From positions 327,162 through 391,161 of the forward strand of contig NMRA01000132.1 of the NCBI GenBank assembly GCA_002633005.1: a stretch of DNA of 64,000 nucleotides, given 5' to 3'. The notes under the pieces are model-generated. The model worked only from the letters and a program-made list of their open reading frames with translations, did not search any database and had not been told where the DNA came from. Origin of the DNA: Phoronis australis (Eukaryota; Phoronida; Phoronidae). This document shows, in pieces, positions 49,801-61,000 of this stretch (position 1 is its first letter; every line of letters begins with the position of its first letter). The translations under genes were made by a program, and so were the position numbers.

Positions 49801-52800
49801 AAAAAAAAAAACGTTACCACCATCAGTAGCATGCGTCTGCGTCCTTTCCGCTCACCCGTCCACTCCCAACCCACACAATTTTGGCTGCAGAGCGGTAGTA
49901 TTTGTCGCCGCGCTTAACAATAACACGAGCCGCCATTGAAAATCACACTACGCTTTACCCCGGTGCCCCGGCAATGTTGACAATTTACGTTCCTCCGAAA
50001 CATAAAGAGCAACTTCCGCTTTCCAAGGTGAACGTCGTCTGCAACGCCGCGGTAAGAAAGGAATTTGCCGCGAAAATTTCATATCAAATCCGATTTTTTT
50101 ACGCGGAAATATTATAAAAAAAAGCGGAAAGCACATTTCAAAAAAGCGGAAATCCGCGTTTCCGCGGAAAATTCCAAGCCCTGAAGGTGCTAAGGCGATA
50201 CAGCAGCGGACGCCAGATGCCCAGACAGGAGGGCAATATACACCCACAAATGAATATATGGGCGCATACACTTAGAAAACAATGAACATCAAAAGACAAC
50301 TAACTGCACCCGTGTGTACTCTGAGTATAATAACCTGGCTCAAAGGCATACCTTAATGACAAAATGTACATTTTAAGACAGTCAATGGTTCTAAGATCAA
50401 ACATGACCACCCCTCTCAAGGGTATTAAGAACTGTTAGTGACAACAGCATAATATTGTGTATCATCAGGTGAAACAGACAAGCATGCATGTCAAATGGGA
50501 ATTCTACAATCTAGCAAGCTGATACAAGAATCATGTGAATTGGCAAAAGTGGATGTTTACATTGGTATCAACATTGGTATCAACATTGGTATCAACATTG
50601 GTATCAACATTGGTATCAACATCGGTGTCCAAACTGGTATCCACATGACGCCTATGAACAGTCGATTCACATTAAGAAAGTCTGGTTGTGTTTCAACCAT
50701 AAATGGGTGATAAAATATTGAGTCGTCCAGTAAGGGAAAAGATCTGAGATGTCAAATAACAGAATGAAGCTTAACAGAACTGAAGCACTGGACAAAATGC
50801 TGTATTCTAAAAATCACTGCACTGAGTCTATTGAGTTTACAGTATACCATCTTCAAGATTTCAGAATCCAGCACAAATTTAAGTAATCTAGAGATTAGAG
50901 GTTTTAAGTTGAAAACAGCAAAATAGAAAATGACTGTTAGGTAAATTGTGAGCTCATATGAATCGGTTCCAAGAGATATTACTGTACAAGCGCTCAAAAA
51001 CATTCTCAATTTAGAAAACTCAACTTGAAGGAGCTTGATAGGTGAATGCAAAGAAAACCAAAATTGCCACTAGGGGACAGTAGTCGAATAAGTCCCAAAA
51101 TCCACGTCAGTTGTACTCTCAATAAAAGCACACAACAAATTTCATGAAGGCCTGTCAACGATTTTAAGCTACAGAAAACGTAATTGTCACCAGGGGGCAC
51201 CACAGCAGTCGGACATCTGAAAATCATCGTCAGCCGTACTCTTCCCATGAGTTCTGGAGATACAGAAGTGGGCAAAAGGTGACCGGACAGATTGAGGATG
51301 ACAGCATAATGCGCCCACATTATATGAAAAATGATAAGTTCATAAAGGCACATAAATTACGTACGTATCAGGCAAAGGCGGTGCTCCCTCTTGTTGACCT
51401 GGGGCGTTTACATGGTACACGCAGAAGTGTTCCATCAGCAACTTCATGTCCGGATGATTGAAAAACCCTTGGAAGCACGACACATCTACAAAAAAGGGCC
51501 GCAATCGGATTGGATGAGATAAACTGCTTGAAAAATATTCCACGCCTTACTGAATAAGATATATTTATACAGACGTAATCGTAGTCAGAAGAGAGATTTT
51601 TTAGATTACACATTCTCAAATTTGTGGATCAGTTCCTTCTGGATGGTCAAAACCACAACAAATGTTGATTTTCATGTAATTTGATAAGACAGTGGGACAA
51701 TTTCTTCTCTTGAAATTTAACAGTGTACTTTTATTTTGTTAAATTACACATGGCCAGTTTAACAAGTAACGTAAATGTTGTACTAGACTGCAAGTGTCAA
51801 GCCTTCATAATTAAGAAGGCACAGAACATCTGGAAGTAAATAATGAATCTATATCACCATCTTGTGTTTCATTGAAAAAAGGTGCTTACTTATGAAACAT
51901 TTGTAAATGTGTTATCAAATTGTTGGACAACATTGTCAGTTTGGACACAATTTCTTTTTTTAACTTCAATACCAGAATTAAAATGTTTGGAATAGTATTT
52001 CTGTGTTTTACCACCAGATAAGCACTCCTTGATTCAGAACTTTGTCTTAAATTAGCGTTACTTCTGGGTTTGAACCCCACATTCTCGGACATTTTGCCAT
52101 AACAGGGTCAAGTTTCACAGCACGTTAAGAACTGAATCGCCGACTGAACCAGCAATGGGAAAAAGGACCCTAAGCAAATTAATCACCCACCACCTAGCTG
52201 ACTATACTTATCAACCCGCAAGCTTTGGTATAGTTGAAAAACGTCATTTTGTCAATAAAACAAAAAGTGTTTTACCTCTCACCTAGCTGACTATACTTAT
52301 CAACCCGCAAGCTTTGGTATAGTTGAAAAACGTCATTTTGTCAATAAAACAAAAAGTGTTTTACCTCTCACTTTTACAGACAAAATATGACATTTTTTTT
52401 AAAAAAATGGGGGCATAATCCATTGGTGAATACTCATGCTGAACTATGATGTATTGAGCAGAAAAATACATGCTTCACTTTGTCTGCTTCATCAGCCAAA
52501 GCTAGAATACGAGTCTTTACATGGTAAAGATGTCATACAACATGTCTGATCATTTCAAAGCACTGTTTCGTGTCTTTCATTTTCCATGAAGAGATGCACA
52601 TAGTTTTAACATTTCAAGATGTATTTGCGTGTTCTTAACTATTTCTATGCATAGCAAGAACTAATCTACAATGCTATTTTAACATAATTTATGCTGAAAA
52701 AAGTACAGTTGTATTCATTGAAAACTTATAAATGTGAAAACAAAAATTCTGCAAATAGGTGACTTTACACTAATGACGCACCTCACGGGCTCACATAGCC

Positions 52801-53651
52801 TGCATCACATAGTACTATTCCTCAATTCCACGTCACGATACTTAAATGGACACAGTTCAGTGATTTGCGACAGATCATTTTTGCTACAAAACTCATCTTA
52901 TACGGTAATTTTCAACCTACTTCATATAAACATCATCACTATATGTGGTGTTTCTAACTTGGCTGAAAAATGACAGAGATAAGGAATAAGCCTCGGCTTC
53001 AAGTTCCACTTCAAGCAGTTAATTTAGATCAAATTTTTTTTGTTGTACCCTCTATATTACCTATTCAAAAAATAAAATATAACGACGACTACAATACGCA
53101 CGGTTCAAGCCCAAATCATGGTAGGTGAGAATGGCTGGTTTGGATCGATTGCCTTCGACTGCAACATGCATTGAGCCATATTTTGTTTGAATGTTGTCTT
53201 CCTGCAAAAATGCAAAATTGAGTTGGTAAGGGTTTTAATATTGAACATACATTATTTGAAGTGCACTTGCAATTAAATACATCAAGCTGGACACTTCAAT
53301 ACTCATAATGTCTCTTGAAATACTGCTTTTTCACACAGTGGCATATACCATATGTACAATTTAACTAAGTCACAAAAATATAAACTACCGATAAACTAAA
53401 ACAAAGTGTGGCCTCTTGTCCAAAACTCAACTTCAACAGAATATTTTCTAGCACGGTGGCAACAAATTGTGATACATAATGAATTGAAGATAATGCTCAA
53501 ATCAAATACAATTTTCCAAATACTGTAGAGTCACACGAATACCCTGTACCTGAATCAGAACTGTATCTGCTAGATTTCCCAACACCATGCGAGGCTTTGT
53601 TTCTTCAATGGCAGAATCCACTATGTCGATGTCTCCTATTTTCTCAGACAT
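40807..53651 (-). CDS. NDRG: NDRG-family protein (N-myc downstream-regulated), 11 coding exons
   Basis: Exons in transcript order: 53651-53550 (coding part of an exon that opens at 53713), 53201-53102, 51485-51365, 48361-48299, 46890-46830, 46192-46106, 44751-44674, 43989-43889, 42843-42678, 41346-41259, 40901-40807. All junctions are GT-AG and in phase; the total is 353 residues, close to the 352-394 of vertebrate NDRGs. Family marks: YGSMHVAVEG and PAILTYHDLGLNH (56-68), FVYPTMDQLSEMVP (109-122), GFGVGAGANVLARFA (135-149), LVLVNCSASQSGWMEW, DYLLWHWFGT and RRDL-like RHDLGIV. NDRGs have an alpha/beta-hydrolase fold without catalytic residues and act in cell differentiation, stress and vesicle traffic. 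The start at Met 53651 is a choice: the frame stays open upstream to the acceptor at 53714, so an extra 5' coding exon is possible. The C-terminus lacks the Ser/Thr-rich repeats of NDRG1. Confidence 0.94.
41900..42490 (+). repeat. Unclassified dispersed repeat, copy A
   Basis: It is homologous in inverted orientation to about 57370-58000. Shared segments include the GAAGAATCGG / ATTTGTTGTGA region, AATTTTGTGTCAGATTTTA and the palindrome AGCTGTATATTTAGTATACAGCT at its right end, which is represented by AGCTGTGCACTAAATATGCAGCT in copy B. There is no coding capacity. Ends are approximate and the family is unknown to me. Confidence 0.6.
45066..45285. mobile_element. Short non-autonomous DNA element, CAGGGCTTGGAAT family, 220-bp copy
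   Basis: It starts CAGGGCTTGGAATGACC and ends AATTCTAAGCCCTG, an inverted repeat with one mismatch. Flanks ACGTT and ATGTT agree at 4 of 5 bases and may be a decayed target duplication. The CAGGG terminus resembles hAT elements. It is the same family as 49673-50183. Confidence 0.7.
47725..47792 (+). repeat. Minisatellite, 4 units of 17 bp
   Basis: The unit TGATAGGTCAGCATGTC is repeated four times, with one C-to-T change in the last copy. Confidence 0.95.
49080..50267 (-). mobile_element. ATGCGCCCACA-family repeat element, copy 2, interrupted by a nested element
   Basis: Read on the minus strand it starts ATGCGCCCATATATTCATTT at 50267 and continues with GGCGTCCGCTGCTGTATC, closely matching the start of copy 1. 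Blocks of CTAGTGGCAATTT and ATGAAATTTGG type follow. The nested element at 49673-50183 splits it. The far boundary near 49080 is approximate. Confidence 0.65.
49673..50183. mobile_element. Short non-autonomous DNA element, CAGGGCTTGGAAT family, 511-bp copy nested in a repeat
   Basis: Perfect 13-bp inverted termini CAGGGCTTGGAAT/ATTCCAAGCCCTG are flanked by a direct AAGGTG on each side (49667-49672 and 50184-50189), a 6-bp target duplication. The interior is rich in GCGGAAA/TTTCCGC. No transposase is encoded. The ends suggest hAT relatives, but hAT duplications are usually 8 bp (7 of 8 match if the boundary is shifted by one). Confidence 0.82.
50561..50644 (+). repeat. Minisatellite, 12-bp unit
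   Basis: ATTGGTATCAAC occurs five times without change (50561-50620) and then in two degenerate copies. The open frame over it (repeated Gly-Ile-Asn-Ile) is an artefact of the 12-bp period. Confidence 0.95.
51040..51345 (-). mobile_element. ATGCGCCCACA-family repeat element, copy 3 (truncated)
   Basis: On the minus strand it shows TGTGGGCGCATTATGCTGTCAT, then blocks with GTGCCCCCTGGTGACAATT and TTCATGAAATTTG, as in copies 1 and 2. It is shorter, and its far end near 51040 is not sharply defined. Confidence 0.6.
52191..52370 (+). repeat. Perfect tandem duplication, two 89-bp copies
   Basis: CACCTAGCTGACTATACTTA starts at 52191 and again at 52280, and the copies appear identical throughout. 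It is either a very recent duplication or an assembly artefact. Confidence 0.9.
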
Positions 53652-54245
53652 GTCTGCTAAAACAAAGCCAGATGGGAAATGGACGCCAGGACTTAATACA
53701 CTGCTCACTAAGTCTGTATCAGCAAAAACAAAGTGAACGATATTGAACAAGTAACTAGAGAGATCAATACTTACATCTTTACCAGTTCATTAACTCGAGT
53801 TCACTGTATCCAGTGAATGGCAAGTATCATCCAACTTTGCTTTATTTTCATTTTTATTTACTGTTTATGTATTTTTAATATTCATGAGGGTCACATCTCT
53901 TTAGAGCAATTAGTTTATGACCTAGCACCACATTACACCGAAGTACTCATCAATAAAAGGGCAAAAGCTTATCAGACTATCTTCAAGGCACGGCCCATAC
54001 TGAAAGGCTTGTAATTTTCATATTAATTTTTCAGCATGTGCTCTTTTTGACAAGCTACATGTTAACATTTCATTGATTTGACAGTGTTCATGTTTTTGTA
54101 TGAGGAACAACTGAGGCTAAACTGTCACTTCCCTTTCCTGTCAAAAAAAACAAACCAAGTGGTCAGTGTGAGGGTAGAATGACCACTCCACCATTTTTGA
54201 CCAAGTGCGTTGCTAGGAAGCGAGGATATTCATCCTTTTAGACAG

Positions 54246-55050
54246 CAGAGCTCGACATAACGAGCTGCAGGTCGCATTTGCGACCTGAAATTTGGAAATG
54301 CGAGCTGAGATTTTTGTCAGCTCGTATCAAGTCGCAAAATGCGACCTGAAATTTCCAACGAATGCGAGCTGAGTGTTTACACTTCTCAGCAGATATCTGG
54401 TAAATATGAAGCAATTCTTTTGTTAATCCGACCGTTATTTGGTTGTTGCCAAATACAAGTTCAAAAGAACACTAACCGAGAACAGCACTCCTCGATGACT
54501 TGTAAGCTAGTCGCGTGAACATGGGACATGCAGAATCGATCTTTGACACGTTTCATTGGCTAACATTTTCGGCCACTTTTGCAAATTTCCGGATTCGCCG
54601 AATAAAGTTTCGGGCCACTGCATAACAAGCTGGTCAGACCTATCAAAATCCCAGATACTTTTTCAACGGACATTTTCTCCCTTTTCACATCGCAAATTTA
54701 GCTACTCGAATGCACGAGTCAGTTAGAGAGCACTGATTCAACTTTCACGTCGGCAACTTGCCTTGCGCTTTAGAGTCTTTCAATGGCGGTCGTGAAGAAC
54801 AGTAACACCGTACCTGCATGAAGTAACTCAATTTTGCGATCTGAAATTTGTGAGCATTTACTGCTGCAGGTAACAGCATAATCTAAACATTTTCTCGATG
54901 ATCGAAAAAAATCAATTTTGGCGCGTAAAAATGTCGGGAAATTTTTGCGACCTGGCATTTATGAATGCGAGCTGGATTTTGAAAATGCAACCTGGGATTT
55001 TGGCTGGGTCGCAAAATGGGACCTGGCGATTTTAATAGCGTCGAGCCCTG
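54246..55050. mobile_element. Non-autonomous DNA element with CAG(A/G)GCTCGAC termini, 805 bp
   Basis: The left end CAGAGCTCGAC and right end GTCGAGCCCTG are inverted repeats with one mismatch. GACAG flanks both sides (54241-54245 and 55051-55055), a candidate 5-bp target duplication. The interior carries many GCGACCTG/CAGGTCGC and GCGAGCTG motifs near both ends. No transposase is encoded; it is hAT-like by its ends. Confidence 0.65.
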
Positions 55051-55245
55051 GACAGTCATCACCATAAGAGCTCACCCTTTTAGTGAAACAATACATTTAA
55101 AAGGGACGTGTTTGCAGGGGGCCTCTAAGCATGGATTTTGCTTTCGCAGGAGGTTTTCCCATAGGTTATAAATGCAAAAAATGCTTATTTCTTGATTAAA
55201 CAATTATTTGCACTGTAGTGAAAGTTTTTACATCATGTTTGGAAA

Positions 55246-55365
55246 TCTTGAGCCATGTTTGAAAAGCTCTGAGCCATGTATGAATAGCTCTGAGCCATGT
55301 ATGAATAGCTCTGAGCCATGTATGAATAGCTCTGAGCTATGCTTGAATAGCTCTGATCCGTATCT
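55246..55365 (+). repeat. Minisatellite, 21-bp unit
   Basis: About six units of the type GAGCCATGTATGAATAGCTCT, the central three identical and the outer ones degenerate. The period of 7 codons creates a spurious repetitive frame. Confidence 0.9.
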
Positions 55366-57369
55366 AAAACCTCGAGCTATGTTTAAAAAGCCAGACTGCT
55401 TTTAAGCCAAATGATTCTAAACTGGTACATTTTTATATTAAAAATGATAGCGACGTGCCCAGCAAGTGAAAATAAGGTGTAACTAATAGTTGTTCTTGTG
55501 AATTAACACATACGATGATTACATGGCACGCAATTACAGATTATTTGTTTGAAATTTTCTCCAGGGACTACCCTGTACGGTAGAAGAGAAATTCATTTAG
55601 CATTCAACCACTAATTATCATTTTCATAGCACACTTGTGGAAATGCTGGAAATGAGCTTTGATCGTCCAAATTTGTCAATGAGGCAAAAATGCCCCCCTG
55701 TTACGTCCCCTCCGTTACACCATGTGGGATTTATCAAAAAAATTAATGCAAACTACATAATTTTGGGCATGTCACATGATATCATTTAGATTCATTTCTA
55801 ATAAATACATGATTTGCTATTTGATTTCTTTACAAATTCTGAATCTGTTAGTTGGAAACTTTTCATAACACTTAACCAAGAGTGTCTCTCAAGTTCTCAG
55901 TTTTTTTTACAAACAATCCCTTAAATCACCAAGCAATCGAATGTACACCTTTTGAACAAACCGTGGCTTTAGAGGAGGAAATTGACTGCAGTGAGTTCAC
56001 AACAAAAGGTGATGCATATGTGTGACTATTGAGTGCCAATTTTAAGAACCCGATGCTGCATCTGGGCATACACTACAACACATGGACCGCCAACTCTGTA
56101 TAGTCTCAATGGACAAAATCTGCGCCGTACGTACAAGATGCGAATAACACTATAGGCTGTAATTTTCTTTTTGTACGGGTTTATGAGAACCATAAAAAAC
56201 AAACTAGTCCTCTCACTGAACGGCGAGTGACATTCTACTTCTAGTAAACAACAAACGCATGCCAAACAACTTCTGTCCTGGGCTTAGACAGCGTCCACTG
56301 TCCCTAGTTGAACTGCAGACAGTATAGCTCCTATAGCAGCTATGCTTGAAGCTTTTCGGCGAATTATGCCTCACACTGACTAAAACATCCAAGCCACATT
56401 GTTATAAATACTTTTTGCATTCAGAGGGATACCATAAGAGGCCTTCGATGCCTTTCAACTCAAACAAATACTCCCGTAATCAAACTTTTTTCTTTGAGCA
56501 GTCCCTCATTCATTTCCCAATATTGGTAGCTGGGCATTTTTACGATGCACACGCTAGGGGATATGACATCATGTTGCTCCGACCAGTATTGGAATCTGGT
56601 CCATATTGGAATGACGTCATCATTCCAATACGGGAAGTAGTTTCTGACCCATACTGGAATAAGCAGCCACTGTCGTTTCGTTGCTCATGGTGTGTTGAAG
56701 TGTGTAGGATTTCTTGTGTTAAAATCGTGAGATATAAGGTATTTTAAACCAGAATTGCGTGAGGTTTAATCAGGGATTCTTTTCTGCAGTTTTTTTATTT
56801 GCCAAATCTGTTTCTTAGTGTTGTTAGACACGTATGTTGCATTGTTACAGATTTAATTTTCTTGACGTGTTTATCAGCTTATCAGGCCCCTTGGTTACTG
56901 CTGGTTTTAACTTTTATCTGTGTTGATGTCTACTTTTGTGGTTTATCTCATCAGTTAGGTTATACAAATGGGCACACACCATGAACAAATGGACAAATAC
57001 CCTGTTGAAGCTGTGAAGGCTAACAATAACCGGTTCAGTCTCCGACAGAAATATGCAAGAATCCACAGGCGTCCTCAGCATTAGTTGAAGCGAAATGGCA
57101 CATTTTGCACTCTACGCTTTGCCGTGAATGTTGGCGACTGAACTAGAAAAATCTGGAGGTACTTATGGTATTTATTAGTTTCGATGTCAACAAATGTAAC
57201 TGGTGAACGTGTTGCTGTCGCAGGAAATGTTTGAATTAAATAACTCTCACATTTGACATGCTTGGAGTTATTCCGGAAGTGCCCAGCAGGCAGCCATATT
57301 GGATAGCAGTTATATACCTTTCTCTTTATTTAGTGGAGGGCTGATAAAGGTGCCTGTGCTATCACTGTC

Positions 57370-58000
57370 TCGGTTAGCCTTGGTACAAAGCTGTGCACTA
57401 AATATGCAGCTTTGCACCAACATGGGTAAAAAAGTGGTAAGATGAAATCTGACACAAAATTAGTGTCATTAAAAACTACAGTCTTCCTTGAGTAAACAAA
57501 ATTATTTAACGGTGTTGGAAAAAATAGCGTTCTACCGTTATTCTGCTGCTAAAGTTGTGGGGTGATCTTTAACAACGGCTTTCGGCACCATGAAATATTG
57601 CATCACCTATTGGCCAGTTTCTTTTTTCGCCGATTCTTCAATCAGCTATTGTTCTTTCACGAGCTTGCATACACGTCACAACAAATTATTGGAACTGGTT
57701 TCACTTCATTATAAGTTTTTAGAATTTCGATACCCAAAAAAACGAATTTCAGAACAAATTTTTCTGCTGCGAAGTCATCACAAAAATTTAGGAAATATGG
57801 CACGCACACGTGACACAAGCGTACAGAGTGCCTATAGGAGCTGCATCGCCTCTGGTTCGGGCCAACAGAGGCGATGGTCATTGCCTAACGGGCAAGGTGT
57901 CGTTTGATTACCAGATTTTGCATGATGCACCCCGTCCGGTCTTTAGCTTTACATGTTGATACAAGTTTGACAGCGATGTGACATGCAGAACTACCCTGGC
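57370..58000 (-). repeat. Unclassified dispersed repeat, copy B
   Basis: Inverted relative of 41900-42490. It starts near AGCTGTGCACTAAATATGCA and runs past the TTTTGCATGATGCACCCC region. Ends are approximate. Confidence 0.6.
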
Positions 58001-61000
58001 TGTGTGCAATTTTGGGGTCTACAGAAGAAATACACACAGTGGTACCTAGCTGTATTTTGACGATAGTCTTCATACAGCTACTCTACTGACTGAGCTAGCT
58101 GGCTGGCTATGTCTCGGTGTCTGTGCCGTGGAACAAGAACATTGTAACATTCGGGACAAAACGCTTATATATGGACCAACTAGACGCATATATGAGAACG
58201 ATCACAAACATAGTAAATTGCAACTGTAACGGGCATTCGCTCGGTCAACAAAACTCACCAGAGGCAGAGGGAGTCCACCAAAATTTACGGCTCTGCGAGT
58301 AAAATGGATTGCTGATTTCCGGTGATTTCAAGACCAGCGACCCTGGTGGATGTGAGTGCAGTTACAGAGTAGCCACCGGGTGGCGTTGCTGCGCATGAAC
58401 TTGGGTCCCGCGTTCCAAAACTGCATGACTACAGTTCAATTTTTGACTAAGCCTAAAATTTGTCTCAACCTCAACACTGAAAGTTTCAAGTCCAGTAAGT
58501 TATTCAAGCTAAAAACAAAATTGAAGTCAAAAACTTAAGTAAAACTTAAAATCACTTTCTTGAAACAGACTGAAGAATGGCAAATTTTAACTAGTGAAGT
58601 TAAGCCCCTGCCCAGTAAATTTACCCAAGTTTGGTCCATACATTGAAAACGACTTTCCCATACAATTCCCTGAAACAAAATAATGCTCTACAATCCACGG
58701 CAACCCACAAAAGCTTGGAGAGAATTTGAAAACTCCTTTTTAGAGTCTACTGCACGGGCAAGCGTGACCTAGGCCTAGTACGCTTTTCAGAGAACTGCAG
58801 GGCAAAAGTGTAGGAAAGACCCGCTCCCACCAAGAACCGTTCAATCTGCGACCGTAGAAAGTATGAGTTTTTAGTTGATTTCTGTTTTTATCTTTCAAGA
58901 TTGACTCCAGTGATGCGTTAGCAAGTGACAGAAGGATAATTGGTTGAGATCTTCAAAAGAGGGTTTAGTCAAGTGGCTTTGAAAATTGCTACTGAAAATT
59001 CAAGATTTATCTCAGCTTAGTCAATTTTCTTGGAATGGACTCTTGCTTAATCCGACTCAAGATCGCGTGTGCGTGAAATTTGAATACACAAGGAAACTTG
59101 CTAAGTTCACTCAAATTATTACGTTTACGTTCATAAAAATTTACAGAGTACTAAAGCAAATTACATGCTTAAATTTTAACCAATCTTTATTGACTTTCTT
59201 CAATCATTGGCGATGTTATTAACCCGACAAAGAATAATTAATTAATCATTCACATATTCCTCCGATTCCGTAAGGCTAATAACTGCAAAAAAATTTTACT
59301 CTGAACGCAAATTTTTACCTGATTGCCGTAATGAATATTTGAATCCAACTTCACGCACACGCGATGTTGAGATTAAGCGGGATTCCAAGTCACGCACAGC
59401 ACCGTGACTTTCTCGCCCACGAGTCGAGTCAAGCCGCATGTACGACATACGAAAGGACAATATACCAGAAAAAAGTAAAACAAATTATCAAAGGCAAAGA
59501 TTTGGCAATGCTTTTAATGCCAGGTATTAGAAGATAACGTCATGCTTTTTGTTGAAAAATGTCGCACTCTCAGTGGTTACGCCGAAAAGGTACTAGAAGA
59601 ACACAATGCCAAACCTGAGAATGTCGGCCGGTCACATTGTACCATGACTAACTTACATTGTATGATTTATTGAAATGTTATTCTAGTATTATGAAATATT
59701 CATAAAGAATAGTAAATATTACACTAGTTTTATTAGCTACGACTGGCTTTATTCCAATTTAACAGCCGCTTATCATTTTGAGGGTCTCCTGGATGCCGCG
59801 CCCGCCGGGGGCCTATACGTGTTTGGTCATTATACGTCGCTGAGTGAACGGGGCGGGCACTGCCAGGAAGGATGAAAGAAACAGGTAATAAAACTAAGTA
59901 TAATATAACAGCCGATCAGACACGTCGCGCTTGCATTGCTCACTGTACGCGTTAACCTTTCGGTTTTCAGATAATTTGATAATTTCCGCCCAACTCGTTT
60001 TTTGAAAATCGGCTTAAATGATTCGAATTACCCTTCAGAGTAAGTAAAACGCGTCAAATTGAAGAAAACGCATTAAAATATAACACACCCTTTTAGAATG
60101 ACATTTCCCCGTCACGTGCAAACGACAATTATGGGTGTCGTGAAATAAAATCTACGACGATTTGACGTTCTCAAAAATCTGTAACACTTTCTACTGTTAA
60201 AATAAATTCACAGGTTACGTTTAATTGATAAGAAACGCACGTGTGTAAATTAGTGCTGGATCACTCGGTCAAAAGTGCCTTTACAAACTAATTTCTGTCA
60301 TCTCATCACGTCTTCAGACGCCAACACCACCGACGTCCAAAAGTGTTGGATTTTGTTGTCATGCGTACTTTGAAAGGAACTTTCATTGAAATGATTGCTA
60401 CTTGGTGAAAGTTTCAAGTCTTTTGCAGGTTATGACTTCATTAGATATATACCAACTCTAACACGTCTTATATACATACTTAATTCTTTTCTAGAACAAA
60501 TCAGCTGTCCTTAATAAGAGATGGCTGTACAATTTGAATGTTGAATTTCCAAAATCCAAGGCGTCGAACGCGACCTGGTCAGCTGGTGCCAATTCACATC
60601 AGACGCCAATTATAGATTACTACCGAATATGAGAACCATTTTCCCAACGAATAAAAACAGTGAATAATATTTTGGGCGCGTTTACTGACTTTGGCGCCGA
60701 TCAGTCTTATTCAAATGATCGCCTTGTGGAAACCTCACGTAGCATGGTATCAAGACATCGGCTGGGTGTTCCAATTTCACGTATGGATTTTGTACACAGG
60801 AAAACTTTACGTTAGCAACTTCTGAAAGGTTGGCTACAGTGCTGGTATCAAGTAAGGTACCCATTCCGGCGAAAGCCTTTAATTTCGTCTAACGACCTCA
60901 GATTGGCTTGTAAGTGGGTTGAAATTTTCATCTGTAATAAGTTAAATCAATTCAATGTCTTGACAAAACGAATTAGCCTACAGAAGAGCGTATGCTATTT

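Larger units (their letters stand above)
40902..53549 (-). other. NDRG introns; several repeat insertions
   Basis: Introns range from about 0.36 to 3 kb. They hold the repeats listed separately (45066-45285, 47725-47792, 49080-50267, 50561-50644, 51040-51345, 52191-52370 and part of a dispersed repeat at 41900-42490). No nested gene or RNA gene was recognised. Confidence 0.6.

Noticed and set aside
50495-50710. 71-codon frame with Gly-Ile-Asn-Ile repeats
   Set aside because: It is an artefact of the 12-bp minisatellite inside an NDRG intron.
55208-55405. 65-codon frame with repeated Ser-Glu-Pro-Cys-Met-Asn-Ser
   Set aside because: It is an artefact of the 21-bp minisatellite, with no splice or domain support.
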